Notes: generated by a model not told the origin, from the sequence alone. Counted from the first letter of the stretch, positions 43,377-52,405 are shown. The stretch is 64,000 nt of DNA from Micromonospora lutea (GCF_016863535.1 NZ_BOPB01000013.1:1-64000); one strand, 5' to 3'. Numbers and translations: made by a program.

Positions 43377-44482
43377 GCACCGGGGAGTTCAGCGAGGTCG
43401 ACCACGACCTGCTCGCCGACTACCTCGGCGGCGCGCTGGACGGCACCGCCGAGCATGCTGAGATCACCCGCCTGGTCGCGCAGGACCCGGCCTGGGCTCA
43501 CGCCCACGCTCTGCTGGCCCCGGCCCTCGACAGTGTCCGGGCCGAGCTGGCCGGGTGGGGTGAGCCGACGCCCGAGCTCCCGCCGGAGATCACTGAGCGG
43601 ATCAGCGCCGCCCTCGCCGGCGCACCTCCTCTCGCCACCTCGACCGTCGAGGTCGCGCCGGCCACGGCAGCGGGGGACACCGGGGGTGTGACGCCCGACG
43701 GTGATTCGGGCGTGGACGACCCCGGTGGCGACGCCGGCTCGGAGGAGACTGGCGGGAAGGTGGCGCTCGTACCGGCCCAGCCGCTGGGCGGGCCGCGGCG
43801 ACCCGGCGGGCCGCTCCGACCGGGACAGGATCGAACCGCCCCGTCGCGGCCCGGTCGGCGACGTCGGCGCTGGGCCCGGGTGGCCGGGCCGGTCGCGCTT
43901 GCCGCCGCCGCCGTGGTCGGGTTGGGCGCGCTCCAGCTGTTCCAGCCGCGTCAAGGTGGCGAGGTCACCACCGACACCGCCCTGAACGATCGGGTCGTCA
44001 GTCCTGCGGCACCGCCCGCGTACTCGCCGGACTCCGTTGGGCCGGCCAGCACCAAAGCGGCACCCGGACGTGCCTCCGCGGCGGCCACCGCACCGTACCG
44101 GGTGATCGGCCCCCCTCAGCGCAGCGGCACCGACTACACACCTGAGGCGCTGGCCCGCATGACGCCGAGCATCAGGCAGTTCTCCAGCAGTGACGATCCG
44201 GGGGTCGGCGCGGAGAGCCAGGAGCGGTTGCCCGCCCCCGGTGACCTGACCCGGCTCAGCGAGCAGACGGCGTTGAGCGCCTGCCTCGCGGAGATCGGCG
44301 CCGAGCACGGCGCAGGGCCACTGGTCTTCGACGTCATCGACTACGCCCGATTCCAAGGGCTACCGGCGCTGGTCCTCCAGTTCACCGACGCGTCCGGGAC
44401 GAACTGGGCGTGGGTCTCCGGCCCGGAGTGTGGTGTACCTGGATCCGGCTCGGACGCCCGTTACCGTACGCGGGTAGGGTGA
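43373..44482 (+). CDS. Putative SigM anti-sigma factor, single-pass membrane protein
   Basis: A 369-residue protein. A cytosolic helical N-terminus (VDHDLLADYLGGALDGTAEHAEITRLVAQDPAW) looks like an anti-sigma domain. An acidic/Pro-rich linker, an Arg-rich stretch and one membrane helix (about residues 172-187) follow, then an outer domain with two cysteines (SACLAEIGAEHG and SGPECGVPGSG). No HxxxCxxC zinc motif is present, so it is not a ZAS-type redox-sensing anti-sigma. The identity rests mainly on the coupled position after sigM, equivalent to rsmA in mycobacteria. Confidence 0.75.
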   Translation: MSTGEFSEVDHDLLADYLGGALDGTAEHAEITRLVAQDPAWAHAHALLAPALDSVRAELAGWGEPTPELPPEITERISAALAGAPPLATSTVEVAPATAAGDTGGVTPDGDSGVDDPGGDAGSEETGGKVALVPAQPLGGPRRPGGPLRPGQDRTAPSRPGRRRRRWARVAGPVALAAAAVVGLGALQLFQPRQGGEVTTDTALNDRVVSPAAPPAYSPDSVGPASTKAAPGRASAAATAPYRVIGPPQRSGTDYTPEALARMTPSIRQFSSSDDPGVGAESQERLPAPGDLTRLSEQTALSACLAEIGAEHGAGPLVFDVIDYARFQGLPALVLQFTDASGTNWAWVSGPECGVPGSGSDARYRTRVG

Positions 44483-44541
44483 TTCCACGGTCGCTGGACG
44501 TTTGGCTGTCCACGTGACCTCACCCACCGAGTGACCGGCTC

Positions 44542-44569
44542 GGGAATCCCCGCTTCGTACGATGACGTT
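44542..44569 (+). promoter_or_regulatory. Sigma-R-type ECF promoter upstream of trxB
   Basis: GGGAAT at 44542-44547 and GTT at 44567-44569 are separated by 19 nt, matching the SigR consensus known for thiol-stress genes including Streptomyces trxBA. The element lies about 90 nt upstream of the trxB start. Confidence 0.6.
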
Positions 44570-44657
44570 CTGCACATCAGTAGCCGCCGCGTCGGCACTC
44601 GGATCGACATCGGCCCCGTACGCCGGTGGCGACAGTCAACACGATTGGGAGACGGCA

Positions 44658-45608
44658 GTGGACGAGGTCCGCAACCTGGTCATCATCGGCTCCGGGCCGG
44701 CCGGTTACACAGCGGCGGTCTACGCGGCGCGTGCCAACCTCAAGCCTCTGGTGATCGAGGGCGTACAGTCCGGCGGCGCGCTGATGACCACCACCGAAGT
44801 GGAGAACTTCCCCGGATTCGCGGATGGCATCCTCGGCCCCGAGCTGATGGACAACATGCGTAAGCAGGCCGAGCGGTTCGGTGCCGAGTTCCTGACCGAC
44901 GACGTCACGCGGGTCGAGTTGCGCGAGACCGGTCAGCCGGGCACCGCGAGCACCATCTGGGTCGGCGAGACCGCGTACCAGGCCCGGGCCGTGATCCTCG
45001 CCACGGGTTCCGCCTGGCGTCCGCTCGGCGTGCCTGGTGAGCAGGAGTATCTCGGCCACGGCGTCTCTTCCTGCGCCACCTGTGACGGCTTCTTCTTCCG
45101 CAACCAGCACATCGTGGTCGTCGGCGGTGGTGACTCGGCGATGGAGGAGGCCAGCTTCCTGACCCGCTTCGCCGACTCGGTGACGATCCTCCACCGCCGG
45201 GACTCGTTCCGGGCAAGCAAGATCATGGCTGAGCGGGCGCTGAGCAACGACAAGATCAAGGTCGAGTGGAACACCGTGGTGGAGGAGGTGCTCGGTGCGG
45301 ACGGCAAGGTGTCCGGCGTCCGGGTACGCAACGTCCACACCGGCGAGGTCAAGGTGCTCGACGTCACCGGCGTGTTCGTGGCGATCGGCCACGACCCGCG
45401 CAGCGAACTGTTCCGCGGGCAGGTGGAGATGGACGACGAGGGGTACGTGAAGGTGCAGTCCCCCAGCACCCGGACCAGCATCCCCGGTGTCTTCGCCGCC
45501 GGTGACCTGGTCGACCACACGTACCGGCAGGCGATCACCGCGGCCGGAACCGGCTGCGCGGCCGCCCTGGACGCGGAACGCTTCATCGCCACGCTGCCCA
45601 AGGGCTGA
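44658..45608 (+). CDS. trxB: Thioredoxin reductase
   Basis: FAD/NADPH-dependent reductase of about 316 residues that recycles TrxA. FAD motif [10 protein letters not shown] at residues 11-20, redox pair Cys139-Ala-Thr-Cys142 in [16 protein letters not shown] motif [15 protein letters not shown] and C-terminal [24 protein letters not shown] 44658 was chosen because GGGAG lies 7 nt upstream and homology begins there; the frame opens earlier at 44562. It forms an operon with trxA 31 bp downstream. Confidence 0.96.
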   Translation: MDEVRNLVIIGSGPAGYTAAVYAARANLKPLVIEGVQSGGALMTTTEVENFPGFADGILGPELMDNMRKQAERFGAEFLTDDVTRVELRETGQPGTASTIWVGETAYQARAVILATGSAWRPLGVPGEQEYLGHGVSSCATCDGFFFRNQHIVVVGGGDSAMEEASFLTRFADSVTILHRRDSFRASKIMAERALSNDKIKVEWNTVVEEVLGADGKVSGVRVRNVHTGEVKVLDVTGVFVAIGHDPRSELFRGQVEMDDEGYVKVQSPSTRTSIPGVFAAGDLVDHTYRQAITAAGTGCAAALDAERFIATLPKG

Positions 45609-45639
45609 ACCAGAAACATCGGAGGAGGAGGGGTCAACA

Positions 45640-45963
45640 GTGGGAGCAACCAAGTCGGTCACCGACGCGAGCTTCGCCGCAGACGTGCTGAAGTCCGACA
45701 AGCCGGTCCTGGTGGATTTCTGGGCCGAGTGGTGCGGTCCGTGCCGCAAGGTGTCGCCGCTGCTGGAGGAGATCGCCGGCGAGATGGGCGACCAGGTCAG
45801 CATCGTCAAGCTCAACATCGACGAGAACCCGGAAACCGCCCGGGCCTACCGTGTGATGTCGGTGCCGACCCTGACCGTGTTCAAGAACGGTGAGCCGGTG
45901 CAGTCGATCGCCGGCGCCAAGCCCAAGGGCGAACTGGTCAAGCTGATCGAATCGGCGCTCTGA
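45640..45963 (+). CDS. trxA: Thioredoxin
   Basis: A 107-residue thioredoxin with the active site WCGPC (Cys32, Cys35) in LVDFWAEWCGPCRKV, a cis-Pro loop in SVPTLTVFKNGE and a normal C-terminal helix. The start is GTG 45640 after a very strong GGAGGAGGAGGGG. It accepts electrons from the adjacent trxB product. The transcript ends at a strong intrinsic terminator 20 bp after the stop. Confidence 0.96.
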   Translation: MGATKSVTDASFAADVLKSDKPVLVDFWAEWCGPCRKVSPLLEEIAGEMGDQVSIVKLNIDENPETARAYRVMSVPTLTVFKNGEPVQSIAGAKPKGELVKLIESAL

Positions 45964-45982
45964 CCCCAACGACGACGTCCAC

Positions 45983-46027
45983 GTCGACCCCGTCCCGGGC
46001 GCACCGGGACGGGGTCGACGCCTTTTT
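45983..46027 (+). terminator. Intrinsic terminator of trxBA
   Basis: A 15-bp perfect GC-rich stem (GTCGACCCCGTCCCG and complement, 45983-45997 and 46005-46019), a 7-nt loop and TTTTT at 46023-46027. Confidence 0.9.
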
Positions 46028-46171
46028 CGTCGCCCTCCACCCCTACGGATCGCCCAGCGCATAACCTCGAACGGGGGCCGCCGGACGCCGGTGAGCACCT
46101 GGTCCCCGCCAGCGACACCCACTCGTCGTCGGCGGGGCCCGGCAGCCACCACCGTTCAGAGGGGGTCGTGC

Positions 46172-47338
46172 GTGCGTCCGATCCGTCCCGGTGACCGGGG
46201 CCCCGCAGTGACCGAGATCCGGGCGGTGCTGACCGGCCTCGACCTGCTGTCCAAGGCGACCGGCCCGCACAGCGACGAGTTCGATTCGGCCACCGAACGG
46301 GCGGTCCGTGCGTTCCAGCAGTCGCGGGGCCTCAGCGTCGACGGCCGGGTCGGTGCCGAGACCTGGCGGGCGCTCGACGCCGCCCGCTGGCGGCTGGGCG
46401 CCCGCACCCTCTACCACGCGGTGCCGGTCCCGCTGACCGGAGAGGATGTCCGGTCGCTGCAGGAACGGCTGCTGGAGATGGGATACGACACCGGCCGAGC
46501 CGATGCCATCTACGGCATCCGCACCTCCCGGGCGGTGGCGCAGTTCCAGCGTGAGGTGGGACTTGTCCCCGACGGCACCTGCGGGCCGCACACCATGGGC
46601 GCCCTGCGCCGGCTGGGTCGCAAGGTGGTCGGCGGTCGGCCGCAGTGGTTGCGCGAGTCCGACGCCATCCGACAGTCCGGCCCGACCCTGGTCGGGCGGA
46701 CCGTGGTGATCGACCCTGGCCACGGCGGGACCGACCCGGGGGTGGTGGTGGCGGACGGCCCGCTGCGCTGGACCGAGGCAGATCTGATGCACGACCTGGC
46801 CAGCCGGTTGGAAGGGCGCTTCGCCGCCTCCGGCGTGCGGGTGCAGCTCACCCGGGGGCCGTCGCCGGAAACCTGCCTGCCCGACATCGACCGGGCGCAC
46901 CTGGCCAATTCGCTCAGTGCCGACGTGTTCATCTCGCTGCACACCGACGGACATGCCAACCCGTTGGCCGAGGGCGTCGCCACGTACCACTACGGCACCG
47001 ACAACGGGGTGACCTCGGCAACCGGTGAACGGCTGGCCGGGCTGGTCCAGCGGGAAATCGTCGCGCGTACCGGACTGCGGGACTGCCGCACCCACGCCAA
47101 GGCATGGGACCTGCTCCGGATCACCCGGATGCCGGCGGTACGCGTCGAGGTCGGCTACCTCACCTCGCCGACGGACCGGGAACGGCTGATCGCCCCCCGG
47201 TTCCGGGACAAGCTGGTCGAGGCGATGGTGGCCGCGGTGCAGCGGATGTACCTGCCGATCGAACGCGACGTGCCGACCGGCTCGATCGACGTCAGCGAAC
47301 TGCGGGCTGCGGTCGCCGCTGGCACCGTGGTGGACTGA
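46172..47338 (+). CDS. CwlM-like peptidoglycan-binding amidase (Amidase_3)
   Basis: A 388-residue protein with two PG_binding_1 domains (about residues 5-70 and 90-150) and an N-acetylmuramoyl-L-alanine amidase domain (175-365). Zinc and catalytic positions look intact: His in VIDPGHGGTDPG, Glu in RWTEADLMHD, His in VFISLHTDGHAN and Glu in VRVEVGYLTSP. No signal peptide is evident, as in mycobacterial CwlM. That protein is cytosolic, is phosphorylated by PknB and regulates MurA and MurJ/FhaA. Position after trxA supports orthology. GTG 46172 follows GAGGGGG. Confidence 0.9.
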   Translation: MRPIRPGDRGPAVTEIRAVLTGLDLLSKATGPHSDEFDSATERAVRAFQQSRGLSVDGRVGAETWRALDAARWRLGARTLYHAVPVPLTGEDVRSLQERLLEMGYDTGRADAIYGIRTSRAVAQFQREVGLVPDGTCGPHTMGALRRLGRKVVGGRPQWLRESDAIRQSGPTLVGRTVVIDPGHGGTDPGVVVADGPLRWTEADLMHDLASRLEGRFAASGVRVQLTRGPSPETCLPDIDRAHLANSLSADVFISLHTDGHANPLAEGVATYHYGTDNGVTSATGERLAGLVQREIVARTGLRDCRTHAKAWDLLRITRMPAVRVEVGYLTSPTDRERLIAPRFRDKLVEAMVAAVQRMYLPIERDVPTGSIDVSELRAAVAAGTVVD

Positions 47339-47352
47339 GCGTCCGGTCGCGG

Positions 47353-48018
47353 TCAGCCGGCCGTGGAACGGGTGGCGGGTGTCGGCCGGACCGGGCGCAG
47401 CAGCGACTCCGGGCTCATCGAGCCGAGCAGCTTCTCCAACGCGTACTCGACGTCGGATTTCCAGCTCAACGCCGTCCGCAGTTCCAGCCGTAGCCGCGGG
47501 AACCGGGGATGCGGGCGAACCGTCTTGAAGCCCACTGAAAGGAAGAAGTCGGCGGGGGCCACGCAGGCACCACCCGGATCGGCGGAGTCGCCGAACTTCG
47601 CGTCGCCGAAGGCCTCGATCGCCTTGATCCCGCGCTTGGTCAGATCACGGGCCACCCCCTGCACCAGCATCCGGCCGAGGCCGCCGCCGGAGAACGCGGG
47701 CACCACGTTCGCCGTCATCAGCAGCGCCGCGTCGGCGGAGACCGGGGAGGTCGGGAAGGCCATGGAACGGGGGACGTAGGCCGGCGGGGCGTACATGACG
47801 AAGCCGGCCGGCATGCCGTCGACGTAGATCAGCTTGCCGCAGGAACCCCATTCGAGCAGGGTCTGCGAAACCCACGCTTCCTTCTCCAGCCCAGGGTCAC
47901 CAGCGGCGCAGGCACGGTCGGCCGAAACCGGATCAAGCTCCCAGTAGACACACTGCCGGCAGGGACGGGGCAGGTCCTCCAGGGTGTCCAGGGTCAGGCT
48001 CACCAGACGTCGCGACAT
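47353..48018 (-). CDS. GNAT family N-acetyltransferase
   Basis: A 221-residue GNAT-fold protein. The acetyl-CoA loop is SGGGLGRMLVQGVARDL near residues 109-125. The N-terminus has a CRQC pair (residues 20-23) in PRPCRQCVYWELDP. The mid-section YVDGMPAGFVMYAPPAYVPR fits the group of acetyltransferases conserved next to cwlM/parB in actinobacteria. The substrate is unknown. It is convergent with the CwlM-like gene and divergent from the aminotransferase gene. Confidence 0.85.
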   Translation of the reverse strand: MSRRLVSLTLDTLEDLPRPCRQCVYWELDPVSADRACAAGDPGLEKEAWVSQTLLEWGSCGKLIYVDGMPAGFVMYAPPAYVPRSMAFPTSPVSADAALLMTANVVPAFSGGGLGRMLVQGVARDLTKRGIKAIEAFGDAKFGDSADPGGACVAPADFFLSVGFKTVRPHPRFPRLRLELRTALSWKSDVEYALEKLLGSMSPESLLRPVRPTPATRSTAG

Positions 48019-48337
48019 TGGCGCTTCCCCACACTAGGCTCGGAGGTGGGACGGACCCCGACGGTACCGCCGCCGAAGCGGCCCGGACGGCACCGCCGTG
48101 TTCCTGCCCCCGACGAGCGATCGTACGCCGCCGATCGGCCACAGGGGGAGAGTAAGGGTGAACGTCCACCTCAGCGGCGTCCGCCGAGGGTCCGGCATGT
48201 GGACGCCCGGACAATCGAGGGCGCGTCGGGGGCTGAACGGCGGCTAGGATCGACACTCGGCGCGCCGTGCCGCCATGGTCGCCGTCGTCCCGGGTATCCG
48301 GGGCCGGAGCCGTCCGAGCAGCCATCGGGGTGATGTG
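48019..48337. other. Divergent intergenic region
   Basis: A 319-bp GC-rich spacer between the leftward acetyltransferase and rightward aminotransferase genes. No gene, parS or DnaA box is seen in it; it presumably holds two promoters. Confidence 0.4.
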
Positions 48338-49651
48338 ATGACCGGCACGACACTCGACGACTACACCGACCGGTACGCCCGCCGAGTGCGGGGAATGACC
48401 GCGTCGGAGATCCGGGCCCTGTTCGCGGTGGCCAGCCGACCGGAGGTCGTCTCCCTCGCCGGTGGTGCGCCGTACATCGCCGCGCTGCCGCTGGACGCCG
48501 TCGGCGAGATGCTCGGCCGGCTCGGTGCCGAGCAGGGCAGCACCACCCTGCAGTACGGCATCGGCCAGGGCACCCTGGAGCTGCGGGAGCGGATCTGCGA
48601 GGTGATGGCCCTCTCCGGCATCGACGCCGCCTGCGGTGCCTCGCCGGAGGACGTGGTGGTGACCGTGGGCGGGCAGCAGGCGCTGGACCTGGTGGCCCGC
48701 CTCTTCCTGGACCCGGGTGACGTGGTGCTCGCCGAGGGGCCGACCTATGTCGGCGCACTCGGGGTGTTCCAGGCCGCCCAGGCACAGGTCGTGCACGTGC
48801 CGATGGACGACGAGGGTCTGATCCCGGCGGCGTTGGAGCTCGCCATCGCGGAGCAGGCCCGTGCCGGACGCCGGGTCAAGTTCCTCTACACCATCCCCAC
48901 CTTCCAGAACCCGACCGGCGTGACGCTGACCGAGCAACGGCGTGAACAGGTTCTCGACATCTGCGAGCGCGCCGGTCTGCTGGTGGTCGAAGACGATCCG
49001 TACGGCCAGTTGGGCTTCGAGAGCGAGGCGCCCGCGCCGCTGCGCGCACGGCGGCGGGACGGCGTTTTCTACCTCAGCACGTTCTCCAAGACGTTCGCGC
49101 CGGGGTTGCGGGTCGGCTGGATCCTCGCCCCCCACGCGGTACGCGACAAGCTGGTGATCGCCAGCGAGGCACAGATTCTCTGCCCCAGCGCGTACGCGCA
49201 GGCTGCCGTCAGCACGTACCTCGGCACCATGCCCTGGCGTGAGCAGCTGAAGGTTTACCGGGAGGTCTACCGGGAGCGTCGGGACGCGATGCTCACCGCA
49301 CTGGAGGACCTGATGCCGGCCGGCACCCGCTGGACCGTGCCCGGGGGCGGGCTGTTTGTCTGGGCCACGTTGCCCGACGGGTTGGACTCGAAGGCGATGA
49401 TGCCTCGGGCCATCGCCGCACGGGTGGCGTACGTGCCCGGCACCGGCTTCTATGCCGATGGCACCGGCAACGGTCACATCCGGCTCAACTTCTCCTTCCC
49501 GCCGCCGGAGCGGATCCGGGAGGGCGTCCGCCGGCTGGCCAGTGTGATGGAGCAGGACATCGCCATGCGGCGGGTGTTCGGCGCGGTCAGCGGGTCCGAT
49601 GCCCGGCGAGGCCGGGCCGGCTCCGACACGCCAGGACCAGACTTGGCATGA
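48338..49651 (+). CDS. PLP-dependent class I/II aminotransferase
   Basis: A 437-residue fold-type I aminotransferase. Visible elements are SLAGGAPYIAALP, LQYGIGQGTLELRERI, VGGQQALDLVARLF, PTFQNPTGVTLTEQRR with the cofactor Asn, VEDDPYGQL and the Schiff-base lysine in STFSKTFAPGLRVGW (about residue 251). The pattern resembles the 2-aminoadipate/MocR-like aminotransferase group. Its substrate is not evident. The stop overlaps the next ATG, so it is coupled to an ATP-grasp ligase gene. ATG 48338 was chosen from family length. Confidence 0.9.
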   Translation: MTGTTLDDYTDRYARRVRGMTASEIRALFAVASRPEVVSLAGGAPYIAALPLDAVGEMLGRLGAEQGSTTLQYGIGQGTLELRERICEVMALSGIDAACGASPEDVVVTVGGQQALDLVARLFLDPGDVVLAEGPTYVGALGVFQAAQAQVVHVPMDDEGLIPAALELAIAEQARAGRRVKFLYTIPTFQNPTGVTLTEQRREQVLDICERAGLLVVEDDPYGQLGFESEAPAPLRARRRDGVFYLSTFSKTFAPGLRVGWILAPHAVRDKLVIASEAQILCPSAYAQAAVSTYLGTMPWREQLKVYREVYRERRDAMLTALEDLMPAGTRWTVPGGGLFVWATLPDGLDSKAMMPRAIAARVAYVPGTGFYADGTGNGHIRLNFSFPPPERIREGVRRLASVMEQDIAMRRVFGAVSGSDARRGRAGSDTPGPDLA

Positions 49652-50649
49652 TGCCCGGCATGGGTGTCACCGCTGCCGAAGAATCCGCCGTGTCGGGATC
49701 CGAGACCACCGATCTTCATGTGCTCGTGCTCGCCGGTGGGCTGTCGTACGAACGTGACGTGTCGCTGCGTTCGGGCCGGCGGGTACTCGACGCGTTGCGC
49801 GCCGTCGGGATGCAGGCCGAGCTACGTGACGCTGATGTCGCCTTGCTGCCGGCCCTGACCGTGGACCCACCCGACGCCGTGGTGATCGCCCTGCACGGCG
49901 CTACCGGCGAGGACGGGTCGCTGCGGGGCGTCCTGGACCTGTGCGGCGTTCCGTACGTCGGATGTGACGCTCGGGCTTCCCGCCTCGCCTGGGACAAACC
50001 GTCGGCGAAGGCCGTGCTGCGTGAGGCCGGCATCGCCACCCCGGACTGGGTCGCGCTGCCGCACGACCGGTTCAGCGAACTCGGTGCGGTGGCGGTGCTG
50101 GATCGCATCGTCGACCGGTTGGGGCTACCGCTGATGGTGAAGCCCGCCCAGGGCGGTTCCGGTCTGGGCGCCGCCGTGGTCCGGGACGCGGCGTCGCTGC
50201 CGGCTGCCATGGTGGGTTGTTTCGCGTACGACTCGACAGCGCTCGTCGAACGGTACGTGCCCGGCATGGACGTGGCGGTTTCCGTCGTCGACCTGGGAGA
50301 GGGGCCGCAGGCGCTCCCGGCCGTGGAGATCGTGCCCCGCAACGGGGTGTACGACTACGCGGCCCGCTACACCGCCGGCCGGACCACCTGGCACACCCCG
50401 GCGCGTCTGGAGCCCACAGTCGCCGAATCGGTGGCCCAGGTTGCCCTGGCCGCCCATGCCGCCCTCGGCCTGCGTGACCTCAGCCGGGTCGATCTGATAG
50501 TCGACTCGGACGGTCAGCCGCACGTACTCGAGGTCAACGTCTCGCCGGGCATGACCGAGACGTCGCTGTTGCCGCTCGCGGTCCAGGCCGCCGGTCTCGA
50601 CTTCGGACGCATGATCGGCAACCTGGTCGCCCGCGCCGCGGCCCGCTGA
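49648..50649 (+). CDS. D-alanine--D-alanine ligase family ATP-grasp protein
   Basis: A 333-residue ATP-grasp ligase of the Ddl type. It shows VLVLAGGLSYERDVSLRSG near residue 25, ALHGATGEDGSLRGVLDL, DKPSAKAVLREAGI, LMVKPAQGGSGLGAAVV and the metal-binding VDLIVDSDGQPHVLEVNVSPGMTETS. It could make D-Ala-D-Ala or another dipeptide. A second ddl elsewhere would argue for a specialised role. Coupled to the upstream aminotransferase gene by a 4-bp overlap; ATG 49660 is an alternative start. Confidence 0.88.
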   Translation: MMPGMGVTAAEESAVSGSETTDLHVLVLAGGLSYERDVSLRSGRRVLDALRAVGMQAELRDADVALLPALTVDPPDAVVIALHGATGEDGSLRGVLDLCGVPYVGCDARASRLAWDKPSAKAVLREAGIATPDWVALPHDRFSELGAVAVLDRIVDRLGLPLMVKPAQGGSGLGAAVVRDAASLPAAMVGCFAYDSTALVERYVPGMDVAVSVVDLGEGPQALPAVEIVPRNGVYDYAARYTAGRTTWHTPARLEPTVAESVAQVALAAHAALGLRDLSRVDLIVDSDGQPHVLEVNVSPGMTETSLLPLAVQAAGLDFGRMIGNLVARAAAR

Positions 50650-50739
50650 TCCCCACGGACCCAACGCCACAATCCCCGGCGTACGGCGGCCCACCGATCC
50701 GCGACCAGGGCGATCGGTGGGCGTAGCGATCCAGCGCGT

Positions 50740-51759
50740 TCAGTCGGACTCGGTGGGCCCGGTGGGTCCAGCCGTATCGGTGGGTTCGGCGGTCGGGGTG
50801 GGAGCGGCGGTTCCGGTGGGCGCGGCCCGTGACCCGCGGCCGGCGCTCTCGATGTGCGGACCCGGTGTGCTGTGAGTCGGCTGCGTCACCGGTTCAGGGC
50901 GATCCTCGGCCACGTCCGCAGCCGACGCTCCCGGCGGCACCGCGTCGGTCTCCTGTTCCGTTGTCGGACCACTCACGGCCCCTGAGACGGTCTCCCCCGA
51001 GGGGGTCTCTTCGGCAACCGTTTCGGCTGGGGCCGGCGCGGCTGACGACTCCAGGTTGACCCCGACGCCCGGCGCGTCGGGTGGCTCAGCCGTCTCGCCG
51101 ATGGCGTCCAGGAGCGACCCGCCTTCTGTCGGCGTCGTCTCGGCCGGCGAAGCCGACTGCGCAGCCAGGCTGGACGGTGCCTGCCACTGGATGCGGGGTG
51201 GTTCGGCGAGCGGTCGCCCACCGAACTCGGCCAGCCAGGCCGCAACGAGCGCGAGGTTCTCCCGCCACTGTTCCTCCGATATCGGCGGCAGGATCGAGTC
51301 CCAGAGCGACAGGAAGGTCCCACGGAGTTGGAGCCGGCCGTACGGCCGGGCGAGGAACCACATGTGGAGATGGGCGGAACCGTCGCCCCAACGGTTGACG
51401 TGCACCCGGGCCACCCCGTCCAGGGAGCGGATGGCCCGTTCGAGGCGTACCGTCATCACGCCCAACTCGGCGGCGAGCAGGTTCGGTAGGTCGCCGAGAT
51501 CGAGGTGCGACCGTGACTCCAGGATGAGGACCATGGGCAGTCCGGTTGGCCGGTCCATGGCCCGCACACGCCACCGTTCACCGACCCAGATGTATGCCTC
51601 GTCGGGTGCCAGGCAGGCGGTGCATTCCCGGTGAGCCTCGCCCTTGCGGGGCGGCTCGACAGAAACTGGATCGGCGAGTGGCTTGACTCGGATGTCGCCC
51701 TCGAAGGGGAAGGACGGCCACTGGGTGAAGTCCGGGATTGAGGGAGGGGTGTCTTGCAC
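50740..51759 (-). CDS. HIT/GalT-like protein with low-complexity C-terminal tail
   Basis: About 339 residues. The first 210 look like a histidine-triad/GalT-fold domain: a CTAC pair at 46-49, LILESRSHLDLGDLP at 79-92 and GDGSAHLHMWFLARP at 126-139, with an HxH in place of the full HxHxH triad. The last 120 residues are a Pro/Thr/Glu/Ala-rich tail. GTG 51759 was chosen because protein-like sequence begins there, though the frame opens at 51906. The enzymatic role is uncertain given the incomplete triad. Its upstream region carries parS and DnaA boxes. Confidence 0.75.
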   Translation of the reverse strand: MQDTPPSIPDFTQWPSFPFEGDIRVKPLADPVSVEPPRKGEAHRECTACLAPDEAYIWVGERWRVRAMDRPTGLPMVLILESRSHLDLGDLPNLLAAELGVMTVRLERAIRSLDGVARVHVNRWGDGSAHLHMWFLARPYGRLQLRGTFLSLWDSILPPISEEQWRENLALVAAWLAEFGGRPLAEPPRIQWQAPSSLAAQSASPAETTPTEGGSLLDAIGETAEPPDAPGVGVNLESSAAPAPAETVAEETPSGETVSGAVSGPTTEQETDAVPPGASAADVAEDRPEPVTQPTHSTPGPHIESAGRGSRAAPTGTAAPTPTAEPTDTAGPTGPTESD

Positions 51760-51869
51760 GACGCTGACCCTAACCGAGTCCGGGACCAGTGTCCCTCCCC
51801 GAATCAGGTTCGGCTCTCCGAGTGGGCCCGAATGACGGGGCGGGGAGCACCGAGGAGTTCTCCCCAGAG

Positions 51870-51878
51870 TTATCCACA
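51870..51878 (+). promoter_or_regulatory. DnaA box (perfect TTATCCACA)
   Basis: Exact consensus, 59 bp before the first parS site. Confidence 0.6.
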
Positions 51879-51936
51879 GGCTGGCGGGTTGGCCGATTCT
51901 GCCCACGATCCCGGCTCAACAAGGGTTTTCGGCCAA

Positions 51937-51952
51937 TGTTTCACGTGAAACA
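51937..51952. promoter_or_regulatory. parS: parS site (perfect 16-mer)
   Basis: TGTTTCACGTGAAACA, the exact consensus bound by ParB. It lies about 1.3 kb downstream of the parB stop. Confidence 0.95.
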
Positions 51953-51974
51953 CCGCGAGCCTGTGGACAACCGG

Positions 51975-51983
51975 TGTGGATAA
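51975..51983 (-). promoter_or_regulatory. DnaA box (perfect TTATCCACA)
   Basis: TGTGGATAA on the plus strand, 23 bp after the first parS site and beside a TGTGGACAA-like half-match. Confidence 0.6.
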
Positions 51984-52049
51984 CGTCAGTGGCCCGACGC
52001 GACTCCGAGTGCGCCCGACGTACGCTGCGAACCCCACCGGCGAGTCGGC

Positions 52050-52065
52050 GGTTTCACGTGAAACC
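52050..52065. promoter_or_regulatory. parS: parS site
   Basis: GGTTTCACGTGAAACC, a symmetrical variant with the 14-bp core intact. Confidence 0.92.
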
Positions 52066-52113
52066 GAGCGCCGATCTCGCCGACGCCAGCGGGTGGGAAC
52101 TTCGGTCGCGTCC

Positions 52114-52129
52114 CGTTTCACGTGAAACA
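52114..52129. promoter_or_regulatory. parS: parS site
   Basis: CGTTTCACGTGAAACA, 64 bp from the previous site; one outer base differs from consensus. Confidence 0.92.
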
Positions 52130-52309
52130 CCACACCTGCGCAGCCGCGTGGGTTGCGTGAGCGGCGAGCTCCATCGCACGCCCTGATCCTGCGTAACTTC
52201 TCCGTGGCGACCGTCACCGGGACCTGGCTGCAGGAAAACCGTTGGCGGATCAAAGCGGCCCGCTGCTAGTTTCCCGACGGCCGTGCGAGAGACCGAGGAG
52301 GTGGTACCC

Positions 52310-52360
52310 GTGAACGTTTCGAGATGGGTGCTCCCCTCTGGGGTCACGGTCGGGCGATAG
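52310..52360 (+). CDS. Possible 16-residue leader peptide
   Basis: GTG 52310 is preceded by GAGGAGGTGG, one of the best Shine-Dalgarno sequences in the window, with a 6-nt spacer. It opens a 16-codon frame (VNVSRWVLPSGVTVGR) ending at TAG. It lies 45 bp upstream of the hydrolase ATG. Such a short, well-translated frame could be a leader peptide controlling the downstream gene, but conservation has not been tested. Confidence 0.35.
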   Translation: MNVSRWVLPSGVTVGR

Positions 52361-52405
52361 GTCGTCCGGGAGCGCCGTTCACGAGCACTCCCGAAAGGCA
52401 CGACC

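Larger units (their letters stand above)
51760..52405. other. Centromere-like intergenic region with parS and DnaA boxes
   Basis: A 646-bp spacer with three parS sites, two perfect DnaA boxes (51870-51878 and 51975-51983) and a possible 16-residue leader ORF before the hydrolase gene. It acts as a ParB loading region and as a divergent promoter region. Confidence 0.75.
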
